51,709 nt of DNA from Bacteroidales bacterium (GTDB taxonomy: Bacteria; Bacteroidota; Bacteroidia; Bacteroidales; UBA932). Shown piece after piece: positions 25,204 to 33,782 of the stretch. Each line of letters opens with the position of its first letter. Position 1 is the stretch's first letter. Under the pieces are notes generated by a model. It made no database searches and was not told where the DNA came from. It saw only the letters and a program-made list of their open reading frames with translations. The stretch covers positions 1-51,709 of the forward strand of contig JAFYVM010000028.1 in NCBI GenBank assembly GCA_017549145.1, written 5' to 3'. The translations under genes were made by a program, and so were the position numbers.

Positions 25204-26271
25204 TTAAATTGAATATTCATCTTTTTTAAATGCTAAATCAAAAAAGATGAATGCCGCAATATCTACCAGGATGGATATAACCACCCAAAAAATAAATCCA
25301 TGTCCTGCATATGCTCCCCTAAAAAAATCTGCCCACACATCCACAACACTGAGCACTCTTTTGACCTTTGTAACCTGATTTTCTGCCATATACAATTCTT
25401 TATCAGTCTCTGGTGCAAATGAAATATGCTTGTTATATGTCTTAATTGTTGCGTATGCTTTTGCTAATCTATCATTTACCTCTTTGATATCCTCGGCCTT
25501 ATTCAAATCTACAGAGCCATCCTTAATACCTTGCTCAACAAATCCAAGATTCTCCCAATCAGCCTTTGCCTGTGACATATATGTATTCTGATCTGCTGCC
25601 AGCATTGAAGATCTTATATTTTGTTTTTTAACATCTCTCAGTCCGTAAATCTTTGCTCTATAAGCATCTACTAATTTTTGTCTACTTTGTACAGAGATTC
25701 CCTTGTAGCTTAGAGGTTCAATTTTGGGGACCTCAAGCAAGGAGGCAAAGTCTGCAAGAATCCTTTTGGCATTAGGTCCAAAGCCAGGATTAGCATCATT
25801 TTTAATTTCACTTTCTAATTCTCCGAATTTAGTATTAACCATACCCTCGAATTCATTACAAGCCCTCTTTATCTTTTCCTCAATATTTGTATTATTTCTA
25901 AGTTGATCAAGATATCCCTTTGTCTGACCAATATCAGATGAGACCATATCACTTATAGTTCCACGATAAAAAAAGGTGTGAGTATTGGTAGGCATACTAC
26001 ATATAAGCCAAAATACAAGCGTTATCAAAATACCACCAGCTAATCTTAAACCTCTGTTCTCTAAGAAGACATTTTGATTTAGACTATCCACAATCATTTT
26101 TGTTCCTAGAGAAGCTATAACAAAAAATCCGACTGTAACAATCCAACACATTACAACTGGCCAATTTGGCATAAGTAAATGAAGTGACTCTTGAGTAGCC
26201 CAACAACTGACAGCTGCGAATGCAACGAACGCAATAGCAAAGAAGATCTTCTTGTAATTTGTCTCTCCCAT
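25204..26271 (-). CDS. Unknown four-TM membrane protein heading the GTPase operon
   Basis: A 355-residue protein with three N-terminal membrane segments (about residues 8-27, 37-58 and 77-97) and one near the C-terminus (about 323-345, FIFWVVISILVDIAAFIFF). Between them is a mostly helical domain of about 220 residues. Alternating topology places this domain outside the cytosol and both ends inside. No known motif is recognised. It is the first gene of the operon and lies behind a leader containing a large inverted repeat. I infer a sensor, scaffold or effector channel. Confidence 0.75.
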   Translation of the reverse strand: MGETNYKKIFFAIAFVAFAAVSCWATQESLHLLMPNWPVVMCWIVTVGFFVIASLGTKMIVDSLNQNVFLENRGLRLAGGILITLVFWLICSMPTNTHTFFYRGTISDMVSSDIGQTKGYLDQLRNNTNIEEKIKRACNEFEGMVNTKFGELESEIKNDANPGFGPNAKRILADFASLLEVPKIEPLSYKGISVQSRQKLVDAYRAKIYGLRDVKKQNIRSSMLAADQNTYMSQAKADWENLGFVEQGIKDGSVDLNKAEDIKEVNDRLAKAYATIKTYNKHISFAPETDKELYMAENQVTKVKRVLSVVDVWADFFRGAYAGHGFIFWVVISILVDIAAFIFFDLAFKKDEYSI

Positions 26272-26330
26272 AAGTAAATGTATTAGGTTAATTAGATTTC
26301 TCTCAGCGCCAAAGAGAGGATTACCTTAAA

Positions 26331-26511
26331 TGACGAAAGCGTGGCACTGTCGCTTATTCGTCTGAACCGGTCGTAGGAAACCTTGTGCACAAATAAGCCA
26401 CAATACCACGCCGTAATTCAGGATAGAATACGACGAAGTAACGAGCTTATTCTCTGCACTTTTGCGAATTTCCTACGTTCGTTCAGCGAGAATAAACTAC
26501 ACTTTCGTGTT
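26331..26511. repeat. Nested inverted repeat upstream of the GTPase operon
   Basis: Two copies of a 47-52 bp unit lie in opposite orientation, at 26352-26398 (plus) and 26445-26496 (minus). Both share TTATTC, CTGAAC, CGTAGGAAA, GTGCA and AATAAGC in order. Each unit is itself bounded by GCTTATT/AATAAGC-type ends and can form a hairpin. Similarity continues outside, ACGAAAGCGTGG on the left against ACGAAAGTGTAG on the minus strand at right. The 46-base centre contains another small hairpin (CGTAATTC/GAATACG). On the minus strand it would lie in the leader of the membrane protein gene. No reading frame is present. Confidence 0.85.
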
Positions 26512-26529
26512 TTTCAATATTTTCAAAAA

Positions 26530-26537
26530 CAAATCTA
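26530..26537 (-). promoter_or_regulatory. Candidate -7 box of the GTPase operon
   Basis: TAGATTTG on the minus strand fits TAnnTTTG. Transcription from here would give a leader of about 250 bases carrying the whole inverted repeat 26331-26511. Its first stem would be ACAC-GAAA-GTGT, a GNRA-type hairpin. A good -33 element is not evident. Confidence 0.4.
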
Positions 26538-26639
26538 AGTAATATTTTTCACAAATAATCATAAATTAATAATTATCGCTACTTGTCAATCTATCTGTTT
26601 ATGAAATCTAGTATTATATGTGGATGGTCATATTCTTCA

Positions 26640-26688
26640 AAATCAAATGCGACCACCTCACATGCATGTAAGTGGTCGCATTTGATTT
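26640..26688. terminator. Perfect 17-bp hairpin, candidate nhaA terminator
   Basis: Arms 26640-26656 and 26672-26688 (core AAATGCGACCAC) are perfectly complementary around a 15-base loop that holds the palindrome ACATGCATGT. It lies 133 bases downstream of nhaA. The following T-rich stretch is short, so it may be a terminator or a protein site. The rest of 26512-26820 is AT-rich and shows no gene. Confidence 0.55.
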
Positions 26689-26820
26689 ATGGTATTATTT
26701 CTAGTAGTTATATACAAGTTTACACCTGTAAAATTTATAACCTTATAGTACTCTAACAGGCTATATTATGTTTTCAAGGCATGCTTGTGTTCGAGGGGAT
26801 TATTTTAAGCAGTATAGGTC

Positions 26821-28176
26821 CTATGCTTCTTTCGGAAGTGTCTTGCTCAAAAGGGCGCAACCGAGGACGGCAGATATCACTGATCCGCAAAGCACGCCTA
26901 ATTTAGCCTCATTGAGGAGGGTAACTCCGGCATCACCGAGTCCTGAGTAAGAAAGGTCTGCAATAAACATCGAGACTGTAAATCCGATACCACAGACTAC
27001 GCATACACTTGCAAATGCTTTCCATGAGGTTCCATGCGGAAGAGTAACTATCTTTGCCTTGATTGCAAGCCAAGAGAATGTGAATACTCCAAGGAACTTA
27101 CCTGCAACAAGTCCTAGCATTACAGCAAGACCGACGCCAGAGAAGAGGCTTCCAAGAGACATCTGCGACAGATCGATTCCTGCATTTGCAAATGCAAAGA
27201 GAGGAATTACAAAAAAGTTGATGACTCCATGCAGGTTGTCCTCCAGATCCTGAAGCGGGCTGATCATCTTATCGGCTGCTGACTCAATACTCTTGAGTAC
27301 ATGTATTTCTTCATTTGTAAGCACCACGGTCTTATGCAGATCGTCCACATCGATGACAGGAAATTTATTGATTTGTCTTCTGATACGCTCAAGATAGTGT
27401 CCGGTGCCTTTCTTAAGAGATGCTGGTATACAAAGCGCCACAATAACTCCTGAGATAGTTGCGTGGATTCCCGAATTAAGCATCATATACCATAGTACGA
27501 GACCCACTACCAGATAGAATGACTTTGCTCTGACCTTGGCCATATTTGCAATAATCATTGCAGCGACACAGACTGCGCAGAGTCCAAGATAAAGCCAGCT
27601 GAGATCTGAGCTATAGAACAGCGCGATTACAATGATACCTCCAAGGTCATCGGCAACGGCCAAGGCAGCAAGGAACACCTTCAAGCCTACAGGCACACGA
27701 GTCTTGAAGACTGAAAGTACACCAAGCGAAAAGGCGATATCAGTAGCCATCGGGATAGCAAGTCCTCGCTGCATAGCAGCATCTGCCGGACAGAACAACG
27801 CAAAGACAAGAACTGGCACAAGCATACCACCACAAGCGCCGACGATAGGGAGCAAAGCTTTTTTCAAAGACGACAGCTCACCCACCATGATTTCTCGTTT
27901 GATTTCAAGACCCACAGACAGGAAGAAAATTGCCATCAGAAAGTCATTGATAACCATCATCACATTCATCGGATGACCGTTATGGCTGAAAAGGTTAAAT
28001 CCTCCTACAGACACAGCCATAGGATGCTGCCAAAGAGAAAAATACCACTCTTTAACTACGGGTATATTGGCGAAAATTAGTGCCAGGACAGTACAAGCGA
28101 TCAGGACAACGCTTGATGACACGTGCTTCTTGAACTTACTCAGGAAGCTATAATTTACATTCAAGGATTGTGGCAT
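26821..28176 (-). CDS. nhaA: Na+/H+ antiporter NhaA
   Basis: A 451-residue inner-membrane antiporter that exports sodium in exchange for protons. The family signatures are present: NDFLMAIFFLSVGLEIKREI and, containing the paired aspartates, ATDIAFSLGVLSVFKTRVP with VADDLGGIIVIALFYSSDLS. About 11-12 hydrophobic segments are seen. An insert of charged residues (about 230-275, HYLERIRRQINKFPVIDVDD) between membrane segments is typical of the longer Bacteroidota forms. It is last in the minus-strand run from holA, 73 bases after mntP. Confidence 0.95.
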   Translation of the reverse strand: MPQSLNVNYSFLSKFKKHVSSSVVLIACTVLALIFANIPVVKEWYFSLWQHPMAVSVGGFNLFSHNGHPMNVMMVINDFLMAIFFLSVGLEIKREIMVGELSSLKKALLPIVGACGGMLVPVLVFALFCPADAAMQRGLAIPMATDIAFSLGVLSVFKTRVPVGLKVFLAALAVADDLGGIIVIALFYSSDLSWLYLGLCAVCVAAMIIANMAKVRAKSFYLVVGLVLWYMMLNSGIHATISGVIVALCIPASLKKGTGHYLERIRRQINKFPVIDVDDLHKTVVLTNEEIHVLKSIESAADKMISPLQDLEDNLHGVINFFVIPLFAFANAGIDLSQMSLGSLFSGVGLAVMLGLVAGKFLGVFTFSWLAIKAKIVTLPHGTSWKAFASVCVVCGIGFTVSMFIADLSYSGLGDAGVTLLNEAKLGVLCGSVISAVLGCALLSKTLPKEA

Positions 28177-28249
28177 AAATACAGCGGTTAAAAAAACGGC
28201 TGCGAATGTAGTAATTTATATTACACTTTGGACCAAAAAAATGCAATAT

Positions 28250-28807
28250 TTACGCTACGGTATGCTCTAGGAGTATCTTCAAGCCCATTGCCAGTAGTAT
28301 AAATCCTCCAACAAACTCAGCCTTCGATTTGTAGCGACATCCAAAGAACTTACCAATGTAAACGCCGACAAAAGAGAATAAGCCTGTAGTAATACCGATT
28401 AACAATACTGCAGACCATATTTTGACTCCAAGAAAGGCCATTGAAACACCAATGGCGAGAGCATCAATACTGGTTGCTATTGCAAGCGGGAACATAGCCT
28501 TGACAGAATAGTCAACATCCATGTCGGATGAGTCTTTGTCAAATGACTCCTTTATCATATTACCTCCGATGATACCAAGAAGCACAAAGGCAATCCAATG
28601 GTCGACAGAAGCAACTAAATCTGCGAAGCTTACTCCCAGATAATATCCAATAATAGGCATCAATGCCTGAAAACCACCAAACCAGAGTGCGGCAGTCAGG
28701 GCATTCTTTGGCTTCAGATTAGGAGTGGATAGTCCTTTGGAAATAGAGACAGCAAAGGCGTCCATAGAGACGCCTATCGCTATTATAAGAAGTTCTACAA
28801 ATATCAT
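28250..28807 (-). CDS. mntP: Manganese efflux pump MntP
   Basis: A 185-residue membrane protein with six segments arranged as two repeats. Each repeat carries a conserved Asp motif: GVSMDAFAVSISKGL near the start and ATSIDALAIGVSMAF in the middle. These acidic residues are needed for Mn(II) export in the family. It lies 9 bases downstream of the phosphoesterase gene. No Mn riboswitch is seen upstream, where the neighbour is immediate. Confidence 0.93.
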   Translation of the reverse strand: MIFVELLIIAIGVSMDAFAVSISKGLSTPNLKPKNALTAALWFGGFQALMPIIGYYLGVSFADLVASVDHWIAFVLLGIIGGNMIKESFDKDSSDMDVDYSVKAMFPLAIATSIDALAIGVSMAFLGVKIWSAVLLIGITTGLFSFVGVYIGKFFGCRYKSKAEFVGGFILLAMGLKILLEHTVA

Positions 28808-28816
28808 AATTCCTCA

Positions 28817-29635
28817 CTAAAATTTCACCTTAAGATTTCCTGCCTTCAAGCCCCACTTCCAATCCTGAACGATGATAACATCCTTTCCATCAAGGTTCTG
28901 TACACGGTCTGCTTCCTTTAGGTTAGTATGTGAGTGACCACCTACTATGATATCAACATTCCTTGTCTTTGGCGCAAGCATCTGATCTGTATATGGTTCC
29001 TCATCATATCCCAAATGCGTAAGACATATGACAAGGTCACACTTCTTGACATCCTTCAGGTAGGCTGCATATTTATTGGTCACCTCAACAGGATTCTGAT
29101 ATTTCAACACAGCGGCAATTTCACAATCAACCACTGCTGTAACGTCGGTAAGAAGTCCGATAATTCCGATCTTAAGACCTGCCTTCTTCACTACGACATA
29201 TGGCTGGACGTATTTATCAAGGGTTGTTCCTGAGAAATCATAGTTTGCACAAACCACCGGAACCTTAAGATTAGACAAACGACGTGTAAGCTCAGCGATT
29301 CCATTGTCGAACTCATGATTTCCAAGACAAGTAGCGTCATACTTGCATGCATTCAGGACATCAATCTCAATATTGCCATGAAGCTCGGTAAAGTATGATG
29401 TTCCCTGGCTGAAGTCACCGGCATGCAAAAGAAGGACATTATTCTTTCCTTCTGCCTGACGTACACTATCAATATAAAGAGCCTGCTCAACAACTCCGCC
29501 TAGTCCTGTATTCTTTCCGCTTCTGATCGGATCTATGTGGCTATGCGTATCATTGAAATGTATGATAGTCAACTCCTGTGCATATGCCGCGGCAGCGAGT
29601 GTCAGCGCCGAAAATATAATGATCAACTTTCTCAT
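28817..29635 (-). CDS. 5'-nucleotidase/UshA-type metallophosphoesterase half
   Basis: A 272-residue secreted protein (signal peptide ending AAAAYAQ) equal to the N-terminal domain of UshA-type 5'-nucleotidases. Metal-binding motifs are complete: IHFNDTHSHIDP, HAGDFSQGT, LGNHEFDNG, ICLTHLGYDEE and VGGHSHTNL. It lacks the C-terminal substrate-recognition domain, which is encoded separately by the gene just upstream (29638-30402). Together they would hydrolyse nucleotides in the periplasm. Confidence 0.9.
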   Translation of the reverse strand: MRKLIIIFSALTLAAAAYAQELTIIHFNDTHSHIDPIRSGKNTGLGGVVEQALYIDSVRQAEGKNNVLLLHAGDFSQGTSYFTELHGNIEIDVLNACKYDATCLGNHEFDNGIAELTRRLSNLKVPVVCANYDFSGTTLDKYVQPYVVVKKAGLKIGIIGLLTDVTAVVDCEIAAVLKYQNPVEVTNKYAAYLKDVKKCDLVICLTHLGYDEEPYTDQMLAPKTRNVDIIVGGHSHTNLKEADRVQNLDGKDVIIVQDWKWGLKAGNLKVKF

Positions 29636-29637
29636 AG

Positions 29638-30402
29638 CTACTTCTTTATTACAACACGTCCATCACTCTTATACTCAAATGGCTTTCCAGCTGCAGTAGT
29701 CTTTCTGATTGACTCAAGCATAGCGTCCTGCATCAAGTCATCATACACAACCTTCACCAACGCATCCTTACCGAGGTAGAATCCGTCTCCACCGCTGAGA
29801 AGGAAGGAGTTTGTAGCTACGCCATACACCTTCTCATCATCCACAGGCTGACCATCTATCAGGAGTGAAGCCAGTTTGCCTTTCTCAAAGACCACCTGAA
29901 CTCCGCCTACTGGCTGAGCATAAGTAGAGGCCATCCACTCAAAGATTCCTCGAAGCGTACTTCCCTTGAGCTCGAGGTAGACGAGATTATTTCTGAATGG
30001 AAACATCGAAAGGATATCATCCAATAGGATATCACCCTGTGGCATATCCACGCGGATACCACCAAAGTTAGCAAAGCCAACATGAACCTTCTTTCCTGCC
30101 AACTCTTCCACCTTTTCCATTATGGTATCTACTGTCCAGTTTGAAAGCGCACTCTCAGGATATTTCTTGGAAAGAGCCTCAGTAGAATACCCTATCACTT
30201 CCTTGACTCTAGCCATAGCTGGCTGAGCTGCATCCACCAGCTTCATTACTTTCGCTGCAGATGAATTAGCCTTTACCTTGATTTTACCGGACTTTACAGC
30301 TGCAGTACGAGAACCATCCATAGGAACTGTTTCCCATGTATATTCCTGTGACATCAATGATAGAGGCAGCAGCAGAGCAGCAAGCAATATTAGTTTTTTC
30401 AT
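29638..30402 (-). CDS. 5'-nucleotidase C-terminal domain protein
   Basis: A 254-residue secreted protein with its own signal peptide (LLAALLLPLSLMSQ). It corresponds to the substrate-binding C-terminal domain of UshA: GFANFGGIRVDMPQGDI, DILSMFPFRNNLVYLELKG and VATNSFLLSGGDGFY, with the conserved aromatic pair region. Because both halves have signal peptides and proper starts, this is a real split pair rather than a frameshift. Two bases separate the genes. Confidence 0.9.
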   Translation of the reverse strand: MKKLILLAALLLPLSLMSQEYTWETVPMDGSRTAAVKSGKIKVKANSSAAKVMKLVDAAQPAMARVKEVIGYSTEALSKKYPESALSNWTVDTIMEKVEELAGKKVHVGFANFGGIRVDMPQGDILLDDILSMFPFRNNLVYLELKGSTLRGIFEWMASTYAQPVGGVQVVFEKGKLASLLIDGQPVDDEKVYGVATNSFLLSGGDGFYLGKDALVKVVYDDLMQDAMLESIRKTTAAGKPFEYKSDGRVVIKK

Positions 30403-30412
30403 ATAGCTTTGA

Positions 30413-31771
30413 TTATTTCATTCTCAACCATTTCCACAAATCCTTAAATGTGGTCTTCTTACCGAACATCAGGATTCCGATCTGATATATCTTTGCAGAA
30501 GCCCATCCGCAAGCGATGAATGTACCCACAAGGATTGCGATTGAAAGCGCAAGTTCCCATGCAGGAACTCCAAACGGGATACGGGCAAGCATTACAATCG
30601 GCGAAGTGAATGGAATCATTGATCCCCAGAATACAACAGCGCTATCAGGTGCCTTGAATGCATAAAATGCAATAAAGAAACCGATGATAAGCGGAACAGT
30701 GATCGGCATCTGCAACTGCTGGGTGTCCGCCTCGTTTTCTACAGCAGAACCGATTGCAGCAAAGAAGGATGCATATAGCAGATATCCAAGTGCAAAATAA
30801 ATGAAGAATCCGAAGATCAGCTGACCGTAGTTAATCTCCTTCAATGTAGAGATGATGACTCCAAGACCATCACCCTCAGTAACTGCAGCCATCTGCTCCA
30901 TATCCACTCCACTCATCTGTCCTGTCATCTGCATCATCTGCTCTGACTGCGCAGGGTCACCCATCATTGTATCAAAGCCTACAAAAGCTGATACTCCAGT
31001 TACAAGCACTGCAGTAAGAACGATCCAGAGCAAGAACTGTGTAAGTGCCACACATGCAACTCCAATGATCTTTCCAAACATAAGCTCTGTAGCCTTCACT
31101 GATGATACCAACACTTCCACTACCCTGCTGGTCTTCTCCTCGATCACGCTCTGCATTACCATGCCGGAGAACATTGCAATGAAGAAGTAGATGATTGTAG
31201 AAAGAAGAAGGGAGATGATCATGAAGACCTCAGAAGATGATATTTTCTCCTCGCCATCCTCTCCGATAGTGTATGTTGAGATATTGACATCTGATTTGAC
31301 CTCATTCATTATCTGCTTGAGATCTCCAACGTCGTATAGAGAGATTCTGTAATCCTCAACAGCCTCATCAATCTTATCACTGATTCTCTCCTTCAGGTCA
31401 ACGCTGATCGGAGAGTTCGAGAATGCTGATACGTTTACGCTATTTGTAGCAGAATCAAGCGGTGAAACGAGTACCATAGCATCCATCTCAAGGTCAGAAA
31501 GCTGAGTCTTCAAGCTATCCGGGTTTGCTGTCGAATAGTCATGATATGTAATTGTAGCATCGCTTTCCATCTTAGGAAGCACAATACCTGACTGGTCCAC
31601 AACTGCAATCTGCTTTCCCTTGTCTTCCGCCATGAACATGATGATACTAGGAAGAAGAGCAATGGCAGCGAAAAATACAGGACCTAAAAATGTAATGAGA
31701 AGGAATGACTTCTTCTGGACACGTGTAAGATACTCACGCGATATGATTGTCTTTATATTTCTTAGTTTCAT
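30413..31771 (-). CDS. ABC-2 type exporter permease, NatB-like
   Basis: A 452-residue permease with one membrane segment near the N-terminus (SFLLITFLGPVFFAAIALLP), a soluble extracytoplasmic domain of about 150 residues and about five further membrane segments (SLLLSTIIYFFIAMFSGMVM onward). The topology and EEKTSRVVEVLVSSVKATEL match NatB/YhaP-type ABC-2 permeases for sodium or unknown substrates. It pairs with the ATPase gene 3 bases upstream. A Met/Gln-rich loop (QSEQMMQMTGQMSGVDMEQM) is an odd local feature. Confidence 0.9.
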   Translation of the reverse strand: MKLRNIKTIISREYLTRVQKKSFLLITFLGPVFFAAIALLPSIIMFMAEDKGKQIAVVDQSGIVLPKMESDATITYHDYSTANPDSLKTQLSDLEMDAMVLVSPLDSATNSVNVSAFSNSPISVDLKERISDKIDEAVEDYRISLYDVGDLKQIMNEVKSDVNISTYTIGEDGEEKISSSEVFMIISLLLSTIIYFFIAMFSGMVMQSVIEEKTSRVVEVLVSSVKATELMFGKIIGVACVALTQFLLWIVLTAVLVTGVSAFVGFDTMMGDPAQSEQMMQMTGQMSGVDMEQMAAVTEGDGLGVIISTLKEINYGQLIFGFFIYFALGYLLYASFFAAIGSAVENEADTQQLQMPITVPLIIGFFIAFYAFKAPDSAVVFWGSMIPFTSPIVMLARIPFGVPAWELALSIAILVGTFIACGWASAKIYQIGILMFGKKTTFKDLWKWLRMK

Positions 31772-31774
31772 AGC

Positions 31775-32683
31775 TTATGCCTCCGTAACAAGTTTAATGA
31801 AGATGTCATTCATTCGAGGTACAAGCTCCTTGAATGAATTTACAATGACCTTCTGATTCAACAGTTCCTGCAATGCTTCATTTGAAGTTGCTCCGGCAGC
31901 TAGTTCAAGTACCGCCGTATGACGTCCTGAGTCGTCAATATCTGAAAGAACCTTGAATGCTCTTGAACTCTGCAAAGATGAATCTGAAGTATAGATTACC
32001 TCGACATTATTGTTGCCGTATTTTCGTCTGATTTCATCTACACCGCCGGAGATCACAACCTTAGACTTGTTGATGAGGGCAATATTGTCGCAAAGTTCCT
32101 CTACAGACTCCATGTTGTGAGTCGAAAGGATGATTGTCGCTCCTTCATCCTTGAGACGAAGAATCTCTTCACGGATTACCTGAGCATTGACCGGGTCAAA
32201 TCCAGAGAATGGCTCATCGAGGATAAGCAAGGAAGGCTTGTGCACGACAGTTGTGATGAACTGAAGTTTCTGAGCCATACCCTTGGAAAGTTCCTCGACT
32301 TTCTTGTTCCACCAGCTCTCGATGCCGAATCTTACGAACCACTTCTTAAGCTCTGCAGAAGCCTCACGGGCGCTCATTCCCTTAAGCTGAGCCAGGTACA
32401 TAGCCTGCTCACCCACTTTCATCTTTCTATAGAGTCCACGTTCCTCCGGAAGGTAACCGATCTTCTCGACATCTTCCTGGGTAATAGGACGACCATCAAA
32501 GATTACAGAGCCATCGCTCGGAATAGTGATTCTATTGATGATTCGTATCAAGGTAGTCTTACCGGCACCGTTCGGACCAAGAAGACCGAAGATCTTTCCT
32601 TTAGGAATGTCTATGGATACATTATCCAGCGCAACCTTCTCTCCGAAGCTTTTGCTGACGTTCTTACATTCTATTAGTTTCAT
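31775..32683 (-). CDS. ABC transporter ATP-binding protein, NatA-like
   Basis: A 302-residue nucleotide-binding subunit. Walker A is GPNGAGKTT, the signature is LSKGMAQKLQF, Walker B is LLILDEPFSGFDP and the switch is STHNM. A C-terminal DUF4162-type domain (about residues 210-302) follows, as in NatA-type exporters. It is expressed with the permease below and starts 44 bases downstream of holA. A dispersed repeat lies in that gap. Confidence 0.92.
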   Translation of the reverse strand: MKLIECKNVSKSFGEKVALDNVSIDIPKGKIFGLLGPNGAGKTTLIRIINRITIPSDGSVIFDGRPITQEDVEKIGYLPEERGLYRKMKVGEQAMYLAQLKGMSAREASAELKKWFVRFGIESWWNKKVEELSKGMAQKLQFITTVVHKPSLLILDEPFSGFDPVNAQVIREEILRLKDEGATIILSTHNMESVEELCDNIALINKSKVVISGGVDEIRRKYGNNNVEVIYTSDSSLQSSRAFKVLSDIDDSGRHTAVLELAAGATSNEALQELLNQKVIVNSFKELVPRMNDIFIKLVTEA

Positions 32684-32698
32684 TGTTTTTTATTTTTT

Positions 32699-32727
32699 GA
32701 GATCCTTCACTTCGTTCAGGATGACAA
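32699..32727. repeat. Dispersed repeat copy (GTCATCCTGA...GAAGGATCTC)
   Basis: On the minus strand the segment reads TTGTCATCCTGAACGAAG and continues TGAAGGATCTC. It matches the element at 44749-44777, where GTCATCCTGAGCG is followed by AGCGAAGGATCT. It ends exactly at the holA stop codon. Such GTCATCCTGAGCGAAG-type repeats are a common extragenic family in Bacteroidota. Confidence 0.75.
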
Positions 32728-33768
32728 CTACATGTTTAATATTTTAGCAGTGAGTTCCACCATAAGTTCTTCAGGTGCAGCCTCACCGACATCTCCACCC
32801 TTGCCCTTGAAGTCATACTCCTTAAGCAATGCGATTACAGCCATACACTTCTTCACCGGATAATTACGCACAGCTGTATCATACTCCGAGAAAAAGTATG
32901 GATTTACACCTAGTACCTTCGCCTTGGCATCATTTGCAGGACGTGGATTCTGCATGAGCAGAGCACCATATTTAAGAATCCTGTAAAAATGGGTATAAAG
33001 AGCGCTGGTAGCCATCGGCATAGCAAATTTTGCAGCAGAGCCAATGTATGCAGCAATCCTAAGCGCCTTTGGAGCATTCTTGAATGATAACTCCTTAGTA
33101 AGTTCGAAAATGCTGAACTGCCTACTGATTCCAACATTCTTTTCAATATCAGACGCAGACACAGATGTCGTACCTTCAGGAAGGTTCTTCAACATCTTCT
33201 GTGTCTCGACTGCAATCTTATTCAAATCTGTACCAGCATGCTCAGCAAGAAGAGCTGCAGCATCAGGGGCAATGCTCATTCCCTGATTCTTATAGTACAT
33301 CGAGATCCACTGTGGCATCTCATAATCGCGCAGTGTCTGTGAATCAACCACTACGCCCATCTTTGACACAGTCTTGTAGAAAGATTTTCTCTTATCGACT
33401 GAAGCACCGTGCATTGCAATAACTAGAACTGTAGACTCCAACGGATGCTGGCAATATAGAGCCAGATCCTCAATACCCTTCATCATCTGCGCTTCCTTAA
33501 CGACCACGAGCTGACGTTCGGCGAACATAGGGTAACGGCGAGCGGCAGTAATGACTGTATCAGCATTCACATCAGCGCCATAACATATAGTCTGATTGAA
33601 ATCCCTCTCGCTCTCATCAAGACAATTGTCGATAATGGCATCGCACACCATATCCACATAATACGGTTCATCTCCCATCAGAAGATAAACCGGCTTAAAT
33701 ACTCCTTTGCGGACATCTGCCACAATTTCTCGACACAAAGTGTCGGTCTCTACATATCCTTTTGCCAT
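32728..33768 (-). CDS. holA: DNA polymerase III subunit delta
   Basis: The clamp-loader delta subunit opens the sliding clamp for loading. From the ATG at 33768 the protein has 346 residues and begins MAKGYVETDTLCREIVADV; an upstream in-frame start would place 11 residues inside the promoter. PVYLLMGDEPYYVDMVCDAI and the delta-type AAA+ core without Walker motifs are typical. VEKNVGISRQFSIFELT-like sequence (about 205-222) marks the domain boundary. A TAAATTTG box ends only 6 bases before the ATG, suggesting a leaderless mRNA. Confidence 0.9.
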   Translation of the reverse strand: MAKGYVETDTLCREIVADVRKGVFKPVYLLMGDEPYYVDMVCDAIIDNCLDESERDFNQTICYGADVNADTVITAARRYPMFAERQLVVVKEAQMMKGIEDLALYCQHPLESTVLVIAMHGASVDKRKSFYKTVSKMGVVVDSQTLRDYEMPQWISMYYKNQGMSIAPDAAALLAEHAGTDLNKIAVETQKMLKNLPEGTTSVSASDIEKNVGISRQFSIFELTKELSFKNAPKALRIAAYIGSAAKFAMPMATSALYTHFYRILKYGALLMQNPRPANDAKAKVLGVNPYFFSEYDTAVRNYPVKKCMAVIALLKEYDFKGKGGDVGEAAPEELMVELTAKILNM

Positions 33769-33774
33769 ATCTTG

Positions 33775-33782
33775 CAAATTTA
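33775..33782 (-). promoter_or_regulatory. -7 box of holA, nearly abutting the start codon
   Basis: TAAATTTG on the minus strand is followed by CAAGAT and then ATG. With usual spacing the transcript would begin at or within a base or two of the start codon. Confidence 0.55.

Noticed and set aside
20880-26271. Prophage or integrative element
   Set aside because: No integrase, transposase, structural phage gene, tRNA or flanking direct repeat was seen around the operon; only base composition sets it apart.
26331-26511. RNase P RNA, tmRNA or SRP RNA
   Set aside because: Conserved signatures of these RNAs were not found on either strand; only the inverted repeat is evident.
28817-30402. 5'-nucleotidase broken by a frameshift
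   Set aside because: Each half has its own start codon and signal peptide, and the order is C-terminal half first. This is a natural split pair, not a damaged gene.
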